Shown: positions 1 to 5,556, counted from the first letter of the stretch. The stretch is DNA of 5,877 nucleotides from JBDLSY01 sp043777895 (GCA_043777895.1 JAYWHD010000156.1:1-5877); one strand, 5' to 3'. A program made the numbers and translations. The notes: generated by a model from the sequence alone, not told the origin.

Positions 1-639
1 GGGCGTTTATTTGAAATTGATACCGCTTTACGCCCCAATGGTCAAGCAGGTATGATGCTTACCACCTTGAATGCTTTTACTGAATATCAAATAGGGCAAG
101 CTGCAGGTACACATGCTTGGCTATGGGAACATCAAGCAATTAGCCGCGCACGTTTATGTGTGGGTACTTCGTGTTTACGGCAGTCGTTTAATCAATTACG
201 TCAAACAATATTATGCTTACCGCGCGAAGAATCCCTACTTAAGTCTGAAGTGATGACTATGCGTCAGCGTATTGCTTTAGATAAAAAAAATTATGTTCCA
301 GATTTGTTTTTTGATGTGAAACACAGTAAGGGAGGTATGATAGATATTGAATTTGCTGTACAGTATGCCGTCTTGCATTATGCTGCACAGTATCCTGATT
401 TATGCAAAAATATTGGCAATGTAGCACTGCTTAAACTAATGAATCAAATAGGCTTAATACCCATAGAATTAGCGGATACAGTCGGTGCATTGTACAAAGA
501 ACTACGGGAAATTCAGCATCGCTGCCAACTACAATTACAACTACACAGTTTAGTTAATCAAACTGTACTGATTGAGACAGGCTTATTAAATAAAGTAAAT
601 TCAGTAAAAATATTATGGCAAATATTAAAGATAGAATGA
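1..639 (+). CDS. glnE: Glutamine synthetase adenylyltransferase/adenylyl-removing enzyme, C-terminal part (5' end outside window)
   Basis: This enzyme adenylylates and deadenylylates glutamine synthetase in response to PII signalling and so controls nitrogen assimilation in the cytoplasm. The frame is open from base 1, and the visible 212 residues are the end of the C-terminal adenylyltransferase domain of a protein that is about 950 residues in E. coli. Visible family signatures are LFEID-x-x-LRPxGxAG (residues 3-17 of the visible part), the AWxWEHQA block (39-46), RAR (49-51), and FDVK followed by GGMIDIEF (104-118), matching FDxKxxxGGIxDIEF in the family. The C-terminus ends near a WQ pair, as in E. 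coli, so the 3' end looks intact. Two oddities are an Ala where most homologues have the first Arg of RLRP, and about five extra residues just before AWLWEHQ. It converges on cobC with a 69-bp gap and no GC-rich terminator. The first in-frame ATG (52) is internal and is not the start. Confidence 0.93.
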   Translation, partial: GRLFEIDTALRPNGQAGMMLTTLNAFTEYQIGQAAGTHAWLWEHQAISRARLCVGTSCLRQSFNQLRQTILCLPREESLLKSEVMTMRQRIALDKKNYVPDLFFDVKHSKGGMIDIEFAVQYAVLHYAAQYPDLCKNIGNVALLKLMNQIGLIPIELADTVGALYKELREIQHRCQLQLQLHSLVNQTVLIETGLLNKVNSVKILWQILKIE

Positions 640-662
640 TTACTGTGCTAAATAATATAAAC

Positions 663-692
663 AGTTAATGTATAAATAGTTAATGTATAAAG
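663..692. repeat. 15-bp tandem duplication between glnE and cobC
   Basis: Two adjacent copies of AGTTAATGTATAAA plus one variable base (663-677 and 678-692) lie in the 69-bp gap between the convergent glnE and cobC ends. Only the last base of the unit differs. The gap holds no other clear structure. A weak complementarity between TTACTGT and ACAGTTAA is the only hairpin candidate, and it has no U-tract. Confidence 0.85.
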
Positions 693-708
693 TCTATTCG
701 TACAAATA

Positions 709-1302
709 CTACTGTTTGCGTTGAATAGTGTCATATTCGGCAGTTTTACCCAATTGAGCGATTAAAACCTCGCCATATCCAACTGATAATTTAAACAAAT
801 TATTTAATGGTATTGCCAAAAAATAACTCCATAAACACCGTATAACACCCGCATGAGTAATAATCAGTATTTTTTTATACTTAGTAGAGCTATTAGGATT
901 TAAATTGTCTCTTAAAGACTCAAAAAATGAACTGGTACGTTTGAATAAGTCAGCCAAATTTTCACCATTATTGGGTCTAATATAAACAAAGTCACTCATC
1001 CATTCGTTAAGAACCGTTGGATCTAAGCTATTCCATTCTTTGTTTTCCCAGTCACCAAAATTAAGTTCCATCAAAGCATTGTCAATTATTACATTTTTTT
1101 TGTTGATACCCAAAGCTTCAGACAATAAAGTACAACGGTGTAGTGGGCTACAAAAGACAATATCAAAATCATCAGGTAGTTGTTGCTTGAGTTGCTGTGC
1201 ATCATGCAAAAAGCTATCCGCTAACGGTACGTCAGTTTGACCATAGCATTTATTTTTACTGATTAATACAGGCGTATGACGTACTATGTAGAGTTGAATC
1301 AT
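709..1302 (-). CDS. cobC: Alpha-ribazole phosphatase (histidine phosphatase family)
   Basis: The predicted role is to dephosphorylate alpha-ribazole 5'-phosphate or adenosylcobalamin 5'-phosphate in nucleotide-loop assembly. The 197-residue protein has the histidine phosphatase fold signatures. These are an N-terminal VRHT with Arg8 and the phospho-accepting His9, then CYGQTDVPL (19-27), which is typical of CobC rather than of generic phosphoglycerate mutases. The second arginine is in CSPLHR (Arg56). MELNFGDWE (78-86) carries the likely acid Glu79, and the distal catalytic histidine is in THAGVIR (His150). Length is normal for CobC. It is the last gene of a cobT-cobS-cobC run, 58 bp after cobS. 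Family membership is clear from sequence; the exact substrate rests on the CYGQTD motif and the neighbours. No good Shine-Dalgarno precedes the ATG (only AAAGTAGCACAA), so translation may be weak or coupled to cobS. Confidence 0.9.
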   Translation of the reverse strand: MIQLYIVRHTPVLISKNKCYGQTDVPLADSFLHDAQQLKQQLPDDFDIVFCSPLHRCTLLSEALGINKKNVIIDNALMELNFGDWENKEWNSLDPTVLNEWMSDFVYIRPNNGENLADLFKRTSSFFESLRDNLNPNSSTKYKKILIITHAGVIRCLWSYFLAIPLNNLFKLSVGYGEVLIAQLGKTAEYDTIQRKQ

Positions 1303-1360
1303 TTGTGCTACTTTAAATATAAATAATGAATAGGATTTAAAAAAACTAATATACGGCTGC

Positions 1361-1380
1361 TTAAATATACTTAAATATAC
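1361..1380. repeat. 10-bp tandem duplication carrying the cobS stop codon
   Basis: TTAAATATAC occurs twice in direct succession. On the minus strand the second copy supplies the final residues and the TAA stop of cobS (reading F-K-Y-I-stop). With one copy the cobS frame would not stop here (see findings). Confidence 0.9.
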
Positions 1381-2320
1381 TTAAAAAACTAAGTAAACAA
1401 AAACATTCAGCAATTTGTTCAACTGCCCCTAAACAGTCACCAGTGTAGCCATTAATCCAGCGTTCAAAATAGCGTTTTGCAGACACAACTAAAGCAATCA
1501 GCGGCATTAAAACCAAAGAAAACTGCCAATGCAGCATACATAAAAACAGTACAGGCAGTAAACCAAAAAAAGATGCACCTAACAGCTCTATGTATCCGTG
1601 TTTATCGGCAATAGGCTTCGCTTTACTGTCTTCATTTTCTTTACAATAATTAGAGCAAAACACCAAGCTAATAGCTGATAACCTGGACAATGCGTGATAA
1701 CTTATAAATAATAATAATAAAATACTATAACGCTTAACCATTAAATACCTATCAATATCAAGGTTAATATTAAGACTATTAAAAATATTAAAATCATTAA
1801 AATTATTAAAATTATTAAAATAATAGGTATGATTATGACTGTACGCCTGAATACTCATTTGCTTAGTACCATAATCGTCAAATATACAATCAATTACGGC
1901 AACTAATGCTAAGTACTTCAAGAACAGTAAAAAACTCAACGCGATAACACCATACGCACCAATACGGCTATCTTTCATAATGTCTAAAATTTTTAACTTA
2001 GTCCAACCACCGCCAAAACCATCAAATGTGTCCGCTAAACCATCTTCATGAAACGCACCTGTAACCAATACACCCGCAAGCAAAGACAATAAAGCCGCAA
2101 TGGATACATTGAATAAATATAAAGCAACACAAAAAGCAATAAATGATATAAACCCAACAATCCAGCCTATTAAAGGAAAATACCGTGATGCTTTATTTAA
2201 AGTATTCGCCACATAATCATCATTTTTCGGACAAGGAATACGCGTATAAAACATAAGTGCCGTAAAAAATATACGCCATTCTTCTTTAATACAGTTTTGT
2301 ATAGACTTAATAGTTGACAT
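1361..2320 (-). CDS. cobS: Adenosylcobinamide-GDP ribazoletransferase (cobalamin synthase)
   Basis: This integral inner-membrane enzyme joins adenosylcobinamide-GDP to alpha-ribazole (or its 5'-phosphate) to give cobalamin (5'-phosphate). The family signatures are all present: FFTALMFYTRIP (18-29), FPLIGWIVG (48-56), GAFHEDGLADTFDGFGGG (88-105) with the acidic metal-binding cluster, DSRIGAYG (117-124), and GYTGDCLGAVEQIAE (291-305). Hydrophobic segments lie near residues 46-70, 72-90, 123-145, 197-222, 243-265, 267-281 and 303-317. At 319 residues it is much longer than E. coli CobS (about 247). The extra length is mainly a polar insert around 145-193, between two membrane segments, which contains six Phe-Asn-X-like triplets (168-185) encoded by a 9-bp minisatellite. 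Lys/Asp-rich KENEDSKAKPIADKHG (227-242) matches the usual hydrophilic loop. It starts 9 bp after the cobT stop without a recognisable Shine-Dalgarno, suggesting translational coupling. Confidence 0.95.
   Translation of the reverse strand: MSTIKSIQNCIKEEWRIFFTALMFYTRIPCPKNDDYVANTLNKASRYFPLIGWIVGFISFIAFCVALYLFNVSIAALLSLLAGVLVTGAFHEDGLADTFDGFGGGWTKLKILDIMKDSRIGAYGVIALSFLLFLKYLALVAVIDCIFDDYGTKQMSIQAYSHNHTYYFNNFNNFNDFNIFNSLNINLDIDRYLMVKRYSILLLLFISYHALSRLSAISLVFCSNYCKENEDSKAKPIADKHGYIELLGASFFGLLPVLFLCMLHWQFSLVLMPLIALVVSAKRYFERWINGYTGDCLGAVEQIAECFCLLSFLSIFKYI
1769..1822. repeat. In-frame 9-bp minisatellite inside cobS
   Basis: Five contiguous copies of ATTAAAAxx (1778-1822; the last three differ only in the final base) are preceded by a diverged sixth copy (1769-1777). 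Because the unit is 9 bp, copy-number change would add or remove three residues without breaking the frame. On the minus strand it encodes Phe-Asn-Asn, Phe-Asn-Asn, Phe-Asn-Asp, Phe-Asn-Ile, Phe-Asn-Ser and Leu-Asn-Ile (CobS residues 168-185) in a hydrophilic insert absent from E. coli CobS. Confidence 0.92.
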
Positions 2321-2329
2321 TAAATAGGT

Positions 2330-3355
2330 TTAATATTGGGTAGATACGCCAGCTGTTTTAAAACTTGCCATATTGTTTAAAAAAGTGACTGCACTTTCAA
2401 TAATTGGATAAGCCACAGCACAGCCTGAACCCTCACCTAAACGCATACCTAGCTTTAATAGTGGCTCAACTTTTAGATAGTTTAATAAATTTTGATGACC
2501 GTACTCATCACTTAGATGGCAAAAAATAGCATTTTTAATAATATCTGGATTAATTGTATATGCAACTAAAAAAGCACTGCTGGCAATAAAACCGTCCACT
2601 AAAATAAGCTGGTTGTATTCAAAAGCAGCTAACATTGCACCACACATCTGTGCAATTTCAAAACCACCGACTGATTGCAAAATAATTTTTGGGTCATTTA
2701 AATCGCCGTGATACTGCTTTGCTTTTTCTAATACTTCAATTTTATGTTTAAATTGTATATCGCTAATCCCTGTACCTTTTCCAACACACAACTGAAGCGG
2801 TAGACGGCATATATAGCTCATAATTAAAGCCGCAGACGAGGTATTGCCTATTCCCATTTCACCAAATCCAACAATATTACACCCCGTTTTAAATACTGTA
2901 TCCGCAGTATTTTGCCCATAATCTAAACACTGTTGTAACTGATTCACTGTCATAGCTGAATGGTGTAAAAAACTATGTGTGCCTTTGCCTACTTTGGCAT
3001 AAATAAGCTTTTTAGTCGCTTCTTGACTAAAATCAAAGTTCACACCCGCATCAACAATATACAATTGCAGATTATTTTGTTTACAAAACACATTAATGGC
3101 TGCCCCACCTTGTAAAAAATTCATAACCATCTGAAAAGTAACTTCTTGTGGATAGGCACTAACCCCTTCATTTGCAATACCGTGGTCACCCGCAAATACT
3201 ACAATACTGGGTGACTTCAAAATAGGTGTCAGGCTATTTTGTACTTGTGCGATTTGTAAGGCCAATTGTTCAAGCATTCCTAAAGCAGCGACAGGTTTAG
3301 TTTTTAAATCAATCGCTTGTTGTATAAGCTGTTTCGTCAATGGCTCTATTTTCAT
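2330..3355 (-). CDS. cobT: Nicotinate-nucleotide--dimethylbenzimidazole phosphoribosyltransferase
   Basis: This cytoplasmic enzyme transfers phosphoribose from nicotinate mononucleotide to a lower-ligand base, usually 5,6-dimethylbenzimidazole, giving alpha-ribazole 5'-phosphate. The 341-residue length is close to Salmonella CobT (356). Family blocks in order are VVFAGDHGIANEGVSAYPQEVT (52-73), GGAAINVF (83-90), VDAGV (101-105), GFGEMGIGNTSSAA (163-176), the glycine-rich loop VGKGTGI (191-197), SVGGFEIAQMCGAMLAA (228-244), LVDGFIASSAFLVA (252-265), HLSDEYGH (280-287) and RLGEGSGCAVAYPII (305-319). Glu308 in LGEGSG corresponds to the catalytic glutamate Glu317 of Salmonella CobT. The HLSxExGH block has Tyr where Pro is usual. 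It is first of the cobT-cobS-cobC run. The ATG at 3355 is preceded by only a weak purine stretch. No B12 box (GCCACTG or a close form) is visible upstream, so riboswitch control is not evident. Confidence 0.96.
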   Translation of the reverse strand: MKIEPLTKQLIQQAIDLKTKPVAALGMLEQLALQIAQVQNSLTPILKSPSIVVFAGDHGIANEGVSAYPQEVTFQMVMNFLQGGAAINVFCKQNNLQLYIVDAGVNFDFSQEATKKLIYAKVGKGTHSFLHHSAMTVNQLQQCLDYGQNTADTVFKTGCNIVGFGEMGIGNTSSAALIMSYICRLPLQLCVGKGTGISDIQFKHKIEVLEKAKQYHGDLNDPKIILQSVGGFEIAQMCGAMLAAFEYNQLILVDGFIASSAFLVAYTINPDIIKNAIFCHLSDEYGHQNLLNYLKVEPLLKLGMRLGEGSGCAVAYPIIESAVTFLNNMASFKTAGVSTQY

Positions 3356-3420
3356 TTTTATATCATTTTAAAAAAGGTTTATTTTATTGTATAAATAATA
3401 CATAATTATTGTTTGTTATT

Positions 3421-3454
3421 TATTGTTTATTATTATTTATTGTTTATTATTATT
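3421..3454. repeat. 17-bp tandem repeat upstream of cobT
   Basis: Two perfect adjacent copies of TATTGTTTATTATTATT (3421-3437 and 3438-3454) lie here. A partial third (CATTGTTA, 3455-3462) follows, and a diverged shorter copy lies upstream (3407-3420, TATTGTTTGTTATT). They sit 66-100 bp upstream of the cobT start, where its promoter should be. The tract is only A, T and a few G, so a -10-like match such as TACAAT (minus strand, near 3388-3393) is not convincing without a -35. Confidence 0.9.
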
Positions 3455-3461
3455 CATTGTT

Positions 3462-3560
3462 AGAATCATGATTTTTAAGATTAAAGAATAAAACAGGATT
3501 TAAAAATCTTTAAAATCCTTAAATCTTTAAAATCCTTAAATCTTTAAAAATCTTGATTCA
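3462..3560. repeat. Inverted-repeat element A in the fabF-cobT spacer
   Basis: The left arm GAATCATGATTTTTAA (3463-3478) pairs with TTAAAAATCTTGATTC (3544-3559) at 15 of 16 positions. This gives a long imperfect hairpin with the GAATC/GATTC ends at its outer edges. The interior is made of AATCCTTAAATCTTTAA-like direct repeats. The left arm resembles the right arm of the second element (5519-5543) at about 21 of 25 positions, so both spacers carry the same repeat family. No ORF lies inside. Confidence 0.8.
3506..3539. repeat. Second 17-bp tandem repeat, inside inverted-repeat element A
   Basis: Two perfect adjacent copies of ATCTTTAAAATCCTTAA (3506-3522 and 3523-3539) are followed by a diverged partial third (from 3540). 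The unit differs in sequence from the 17-bp repeat at 3421-3454 but has the same length. Confidence 0.9.
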
Positions 3561-3567
3561 GATTTTT
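3546..3567 (-). terminator. Possible AT-rich terminator after fabF
   Basis: AAAAATCT (3546-3553) and AGATTTTT (3560-3567) form a perfect 8-bp stem around the loop TGATTC, 44 bp past the fabF stop. The T-run is part of the stem, so the hairpin looks alike from either strand. The stem is AT-rich and therefore weak, and it overlaps the right arm of repeat element A, so its structure may come from the repeat rather than from selection for termination. Confidence 0.4.
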
Positions 3568-3594
3568 AGTTTTAAAGTAGTAGGTTTTTATATT

Positions 3595-3620
3595 TATATT
3601 TTTTATATTTTTTATATTTT
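3595..3620. repeat. 9-bp tandem repeat spanning the fabF stop
   Basis: About three copies of TATATTTTT (3595-3603, 3604-3612, 3613-3620) run across the end of fabF. On the minus strand each copy contains an in-frame ATA-TAA, so fabF ends at the first TAA (3614-3612) and is followed in the same frame by further TAA codons at 3605-3603 and 3596-3594. Confidence 0.85.
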
Positions 3621-4856
3621 CTTAAAAACTAAACTGCCATTAGTACCCCCAAACCCAAAGTTATTTTTAAGTGCTACATTAATATTCATATCTCGCGCAG
3701 TATTTGCACAATAATCTAAATCACATTCTGGGTCTTGATTAAAAATATTAATAGTAGGTGGTGATATTTGATGAGCAATTGACAATACCGTAAATACCGA
3801 CTCAATACCACCTGCCCCGCCTAATAAATGCCCCGTCATTGACTTAGTAGAGTTAATCACTAAATCATATGCAGACGAACCAAACGCAGCTTTAATCGCT
3901 TGTGTTTCATTGACATCACCCAACGGTGTAGACGTGCCGTGAGCATTTAAATACTGTACTTGTTGTACATTAACGCCCGCATTGTGTAGTGCCGACAACA
4001 TTGCACGGCGTGGGCCATCCATACTGGGGGCAGTCATGTGACCTGCATCGGCACTCATACCAAAGCCACTCACTTCGGCATAGATGTGTGCACCACGGGC
4101 TTTGGCGTGTTCATATTCTTCTAGCACTATTACGCCTGCCCCTTCGCCTAAAACAAAGCCATCACGGTCTTTATCAAACGGGCGACTCGCCGTAGCAGGG
4201 TCATCATTGCGAACACTCATAGCCCTCATAGAAGCAAACCCGCCCACACCTAAAGGCGATATTGCACCCTCTGCACCACCACACACCATCACATCAGCAT
4301 CACCATATTCAATCATACGCGCACTAATCCCAATGGCATGCAAACCTGTAGTACACGCCGTGACTACTGAAATATTAGGCCCTTTAAAGCCATATTTAAT
4401 AGAGACATGCCCTGAAATCATATTGATAATACTGGCAGGCACAAAAAATGGCGTAATACGGCGTGGTCCTTTAATTCTGTATTCTTCATGCGTTGCTTCA
4501 ATCATCGGCAAACCGCCGATACCAGAACCAATATTACAACCTATTCGTATTGCGTCCGCTTCACTTAACGCATCACCCGTGGGCAAGCCCGAATCAACCA
4601 CGGCTTGCATTGCAGCAGCAATACCATAATGAATAAAAGTATCCATAGTACGGGCTTCTTTCGCTGTCATATAATCTTCAACATTAAAGTCTTTGACTTC
4701 TCCTGCGACTTTACAGGCAAACGCCGTTGCATCAAACTTAGTAATTAAACCAATACCCGTTTTACCTGCTACTAAATTATTCCAAGCCATTTGTACTGTG
4801 TTGCCTACGGGACTAATCAAACCTAAACCTGTAACAACGACACGACGTTTACTCAT
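3612..4856 (-). CDS. fabF: Beta-ketoacyl-[acyl-carrier-protein] synthase II
   Basis: This cytoplasmic condensing enzyme elongates fatty acyl-ACP by decarboxylative Claisen condensation with malonyl-ACP. The 414-residue protein matches E. coli FabF (413) in length and begins MSKRRVVVTGLG. Numbered from this Met, the nucleophile is Cys168 in VVTACTTG, and the catalytic histidines are His306 (NAHGTSTPLGD) and His343 (KSMTGHLLGGAGG), with Lys338 nearby. The FGFGGTN gatekeeper loop with Phe402 is near the C-terminus. All key residues are intact. The frame opens four codons earlier at a TTG (4868), but I chose ATG 4856 because GGAG lies six bases before it and the N-terminus then matches the family. 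It follows acpP by 96 bp with a hairpin terminator between them. Downstream, where pabC-mltG-tmk often follow in gammaproteobacteria, there is instead a repeat-rich spacer and cobT. By eye the gene is less AT-rich than the cob genes. Confidence 0.96.
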   Translation of the reverse strand: MSKRRVVVTGLGLISPVGNTVQMAWNNLVAGKTGIGLITKFDATAFACKVAGEVKDFNVEDYMTAKEARTMDTFIHYGIAAAMQAVVDSGLPTGDALSEADAIRIGCNIGSGIGGLPMIEATHEEYRIKGPRRITPFFVPASIINMISGHVSIKYGFKGPNISVVTACTTGLHAIGISARMIEYGDADVMVCGGAEGAISPLGVGGFASMRAMSVRNDDPATASRPFDKDRDGFVLGEGAGVIVLEEYEHAKARGAHIYAEVSGFGMSADAGHMTAPSMDGPRRAMLSALHNAGVNVQQVQYLNAHGTSTPLGDVNETQAIKAAFGSSAYDLVINSTKSMTGHLLGGAGGIESVFTVLSIAHQISPPTINIFNQDPECDLDYCANTARDMNINVALKNNFGFGGTNGSLVFKKI

Positions 4857-4862
4857 GTTAAA

Positions 4863-4866
4863 CTCC
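4863..4866 (-). promoter_or_regulatory. Ribosome binding site deciding the fabF start
   Basis: GGAG on the minus strand lies six bases before ATG 4856. It falls inside the four-codon extension that would begin at TTG 4868, which argues that the upstream TTG is not used. Confidence 0.8.
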
Positions 4867-4899
4867 AAAAAACTTAAATAATATACTAATCATCACAGT

Positions 4900-4920
4900 A
4901 AAAACGGCGCAATTGCGCCG
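4900..4920 (-). terminator. Rho-independent terminator or attenuator between acpP and fabF
   Basis: CGGCGCAATTGCGCCG (4905-4920) is a perfect palindrome able to form a 6-bp all-GC stem with an AATT loop. On the minus strand it is followed directly by five T (4904-4900). It is the only GC-rich hairpin in the window's spacers and lies 32 bp after the acpP stop. Placement fits partial termination that yields abundant short acpP mRNA while letting some transcripts continue into fabF. The short U-tract suggests incomplete termination. Confidence 0.75.
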
Positions 4921-4952
4921 CTAAACTTTAAAAGCTACTCAATAAATAACCA

Positions 4953-5210
4953 TTAAGCTTTGCTATTGGCTACTGCATAATCAATGGCTAACTGAACGGT
5001 TACAATTTTTTCAGCATGTTCATCTGGAATTTCCATTCCAAACTCATCTTCCAAAGCCATAACTAGCTCAACATTGTCTAATGAATCAGCACCCAAATCA
5101 GCGGTAAAAGAAGATTCGTTTTTTACTTCGGCTTCAACAACACCCAATTGTTTAGCAACAATTTTAATAACACGTGCTGCAATCTCATTGTTTGTAATCT
5201 CATTACTCAT
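4953..5210 (-). CDS. acpP: Acyl carrier protein
   Basis: This small acidic carrier holds growing acyl chains on a 4'-phosphopantetheine arm during fatty acid synthesis and donates them to FabF and other enzymes. The 85-residue protein has the modification site GADSLDNVELVMALEDEFG (40-58) with Ser43 in the DSL motif. The acidic recognition helix II follows, then EIPDEHAEKIVTV (60-72) and the last helix LAIDYAV. It is about seven residues longer than E. coli AcpP (78), mainly at the N-terminus (MSNEITNNEIAARV). The start is supported by a strong Shine-Dalgarno seven bases upstream. Asn replaces the common Thr after DSLD. It precedes fabF as in most gammaproteobacteria, but the fabG normally found upstream is absent from the window. 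Confidence 0.97.
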   Translation of the reverse strand: MSNEITNNEIAARVIKIVAKQLGVVEAEVKNESSFTADLGADSLDNVELVMALEDEFGMEIPDEHAEKIVTVQLAIDYAVANSKA

Positions 5211-5217
5211 AGGTGGC

Positions 5218-5223
5218 TCCTCC
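5218..5223 (-). promoter_or_regulatory. Strong ribosome binding site of acpP
   Basis: GGAGGA on the minus strand sits seven bases before ATG 5210. It is the strongest Shine-Dalgarno in the window, in contrast to the near absence of one before cobT, cobS and cobC, and agrees with the high expression expected for acyl carrier protein. Confidence 0.88.
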
Positions 5224-5308
5224 AGAGCGTTATATAAAATTTAATAGGGCTTAGTAAGTGTTAATATTTTTTAATTAAAAGATAATATTTTAACGTGCTA
5301 TAGGTTTT

Positions 5309-5332
5309 TATGTATTACTTTATGTATTACTT
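5309..5332. repeat. 12-bp tandem duplication upstream of acpP
   Basis: TATGTATTACTT is present in two perfect adjacent copies (5309-5320 and 5321-5332), about 100-120 bp upstream of the acpP start. Confidence 0.9.
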
Positions 5333-5400
5333 ACTAGACTTCTTTTAAAAATATTAAAAAATATATTTCTTAAGGTTTTTTAAAGACTATTTAGATTTTC

Positions 5401-5556
5401 AATCCTGCTTATCCTTTAATCTTAATAATCCTGATTCTAAAGTGTATTTATATTTAATACTTAGGTTATTTAGGTTTTTAATCCCGATTCTAAAGTGTAT
5501 TTATATATTTTTAATATCAGAATCAGGATTTATAAGATTTTAGGATTAATAGGATT
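5401..5556. repeat. Inverted-repeat element B between acpP and the unknown gene
   Basis: Arms of 38 bp (5401-5438 and 5519-5556) are complementary at about 31 of 38 positions, including a perfect 12-bp core, AATCCTGATTCT (5427-5438) against AGAATCAGGATT (5519-5530), at the inner ends. The intervening 80 bp contain a third copy of the core region as a direct repeat. The arms are built from AATCCT-type subunits, for example AGGATTAAT/AGGATTATT at 5542-5559. The right arm resembles the left arm of the 3462-3560 element. The element begins 12 bp past the stop of the unknown gene, so its transcript could fold as a 3' hairpin. Confidence 0.82.
5427..5506. repeat. 27-bp direct repeats, 53 bp apart, inside element B
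   Basis: The segments 5427-5453 and 5480-5506 match at 26 of 27 positions. Both start AATCC, differ at one C/T, and continue GATTCTAAAGTGTATTTA. The first overlaps the left inverted-repeat arm; the second lies in the loop. Confidence 0.9.

Noticed and set aside
640..708. Shared terminator between convergent glnE and cobC
   Set aside because: Only weak complementarity (TTACTGT with ACAGTTAA) and no U-tract; not convincing.
1040..1240. 66-codon plus-strand open frame opposite cobC
   Set aside because: It lies wholly within cobC, and its translation (Ser/Cys-rich) reflects the complement of cobC codons.
3421..3560. CRISPR array
   Set aside because: The 17-bp units are directly adjacent with no spacers between them and are AT-only low complexity; no cas genes are present.
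3989..4195. 68-codon plus-strand open frame within fabF
   Set aside because: Antisense shadow of fabF with His-rich low-complexity translation and no supporting signals.
4084..4629. 181-codon open frame on the plus strand opposite fabF
   Set aside because: It is antisense to fabF, whose conserved motifs cover the whole interval. The translation is a Pro/Ser/Ile-rich shadow with no family motif and no ribosome binding site.
4857..4868. Four-codon N-terminal extension of FabF from a TTG start
   Set aside because: The extension contains the GGAG ribosome binding site for the ATG at 4856, and family members begin at MSKRR.
4693..4881. 62-codon plus-strand open frame at the fabF 5' end
   Set aside because: Antisense to the conserved FabF N-terminus and its ribosome binding site; no independent evidence.
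5401..5556. Insertion sequence or transposon end
   Set aside because: There is no transposase frame and no target-site duplication that I can see around the arms; the element is too short and diverged to call more than a repeat, though a miniature element cannot be excluded.
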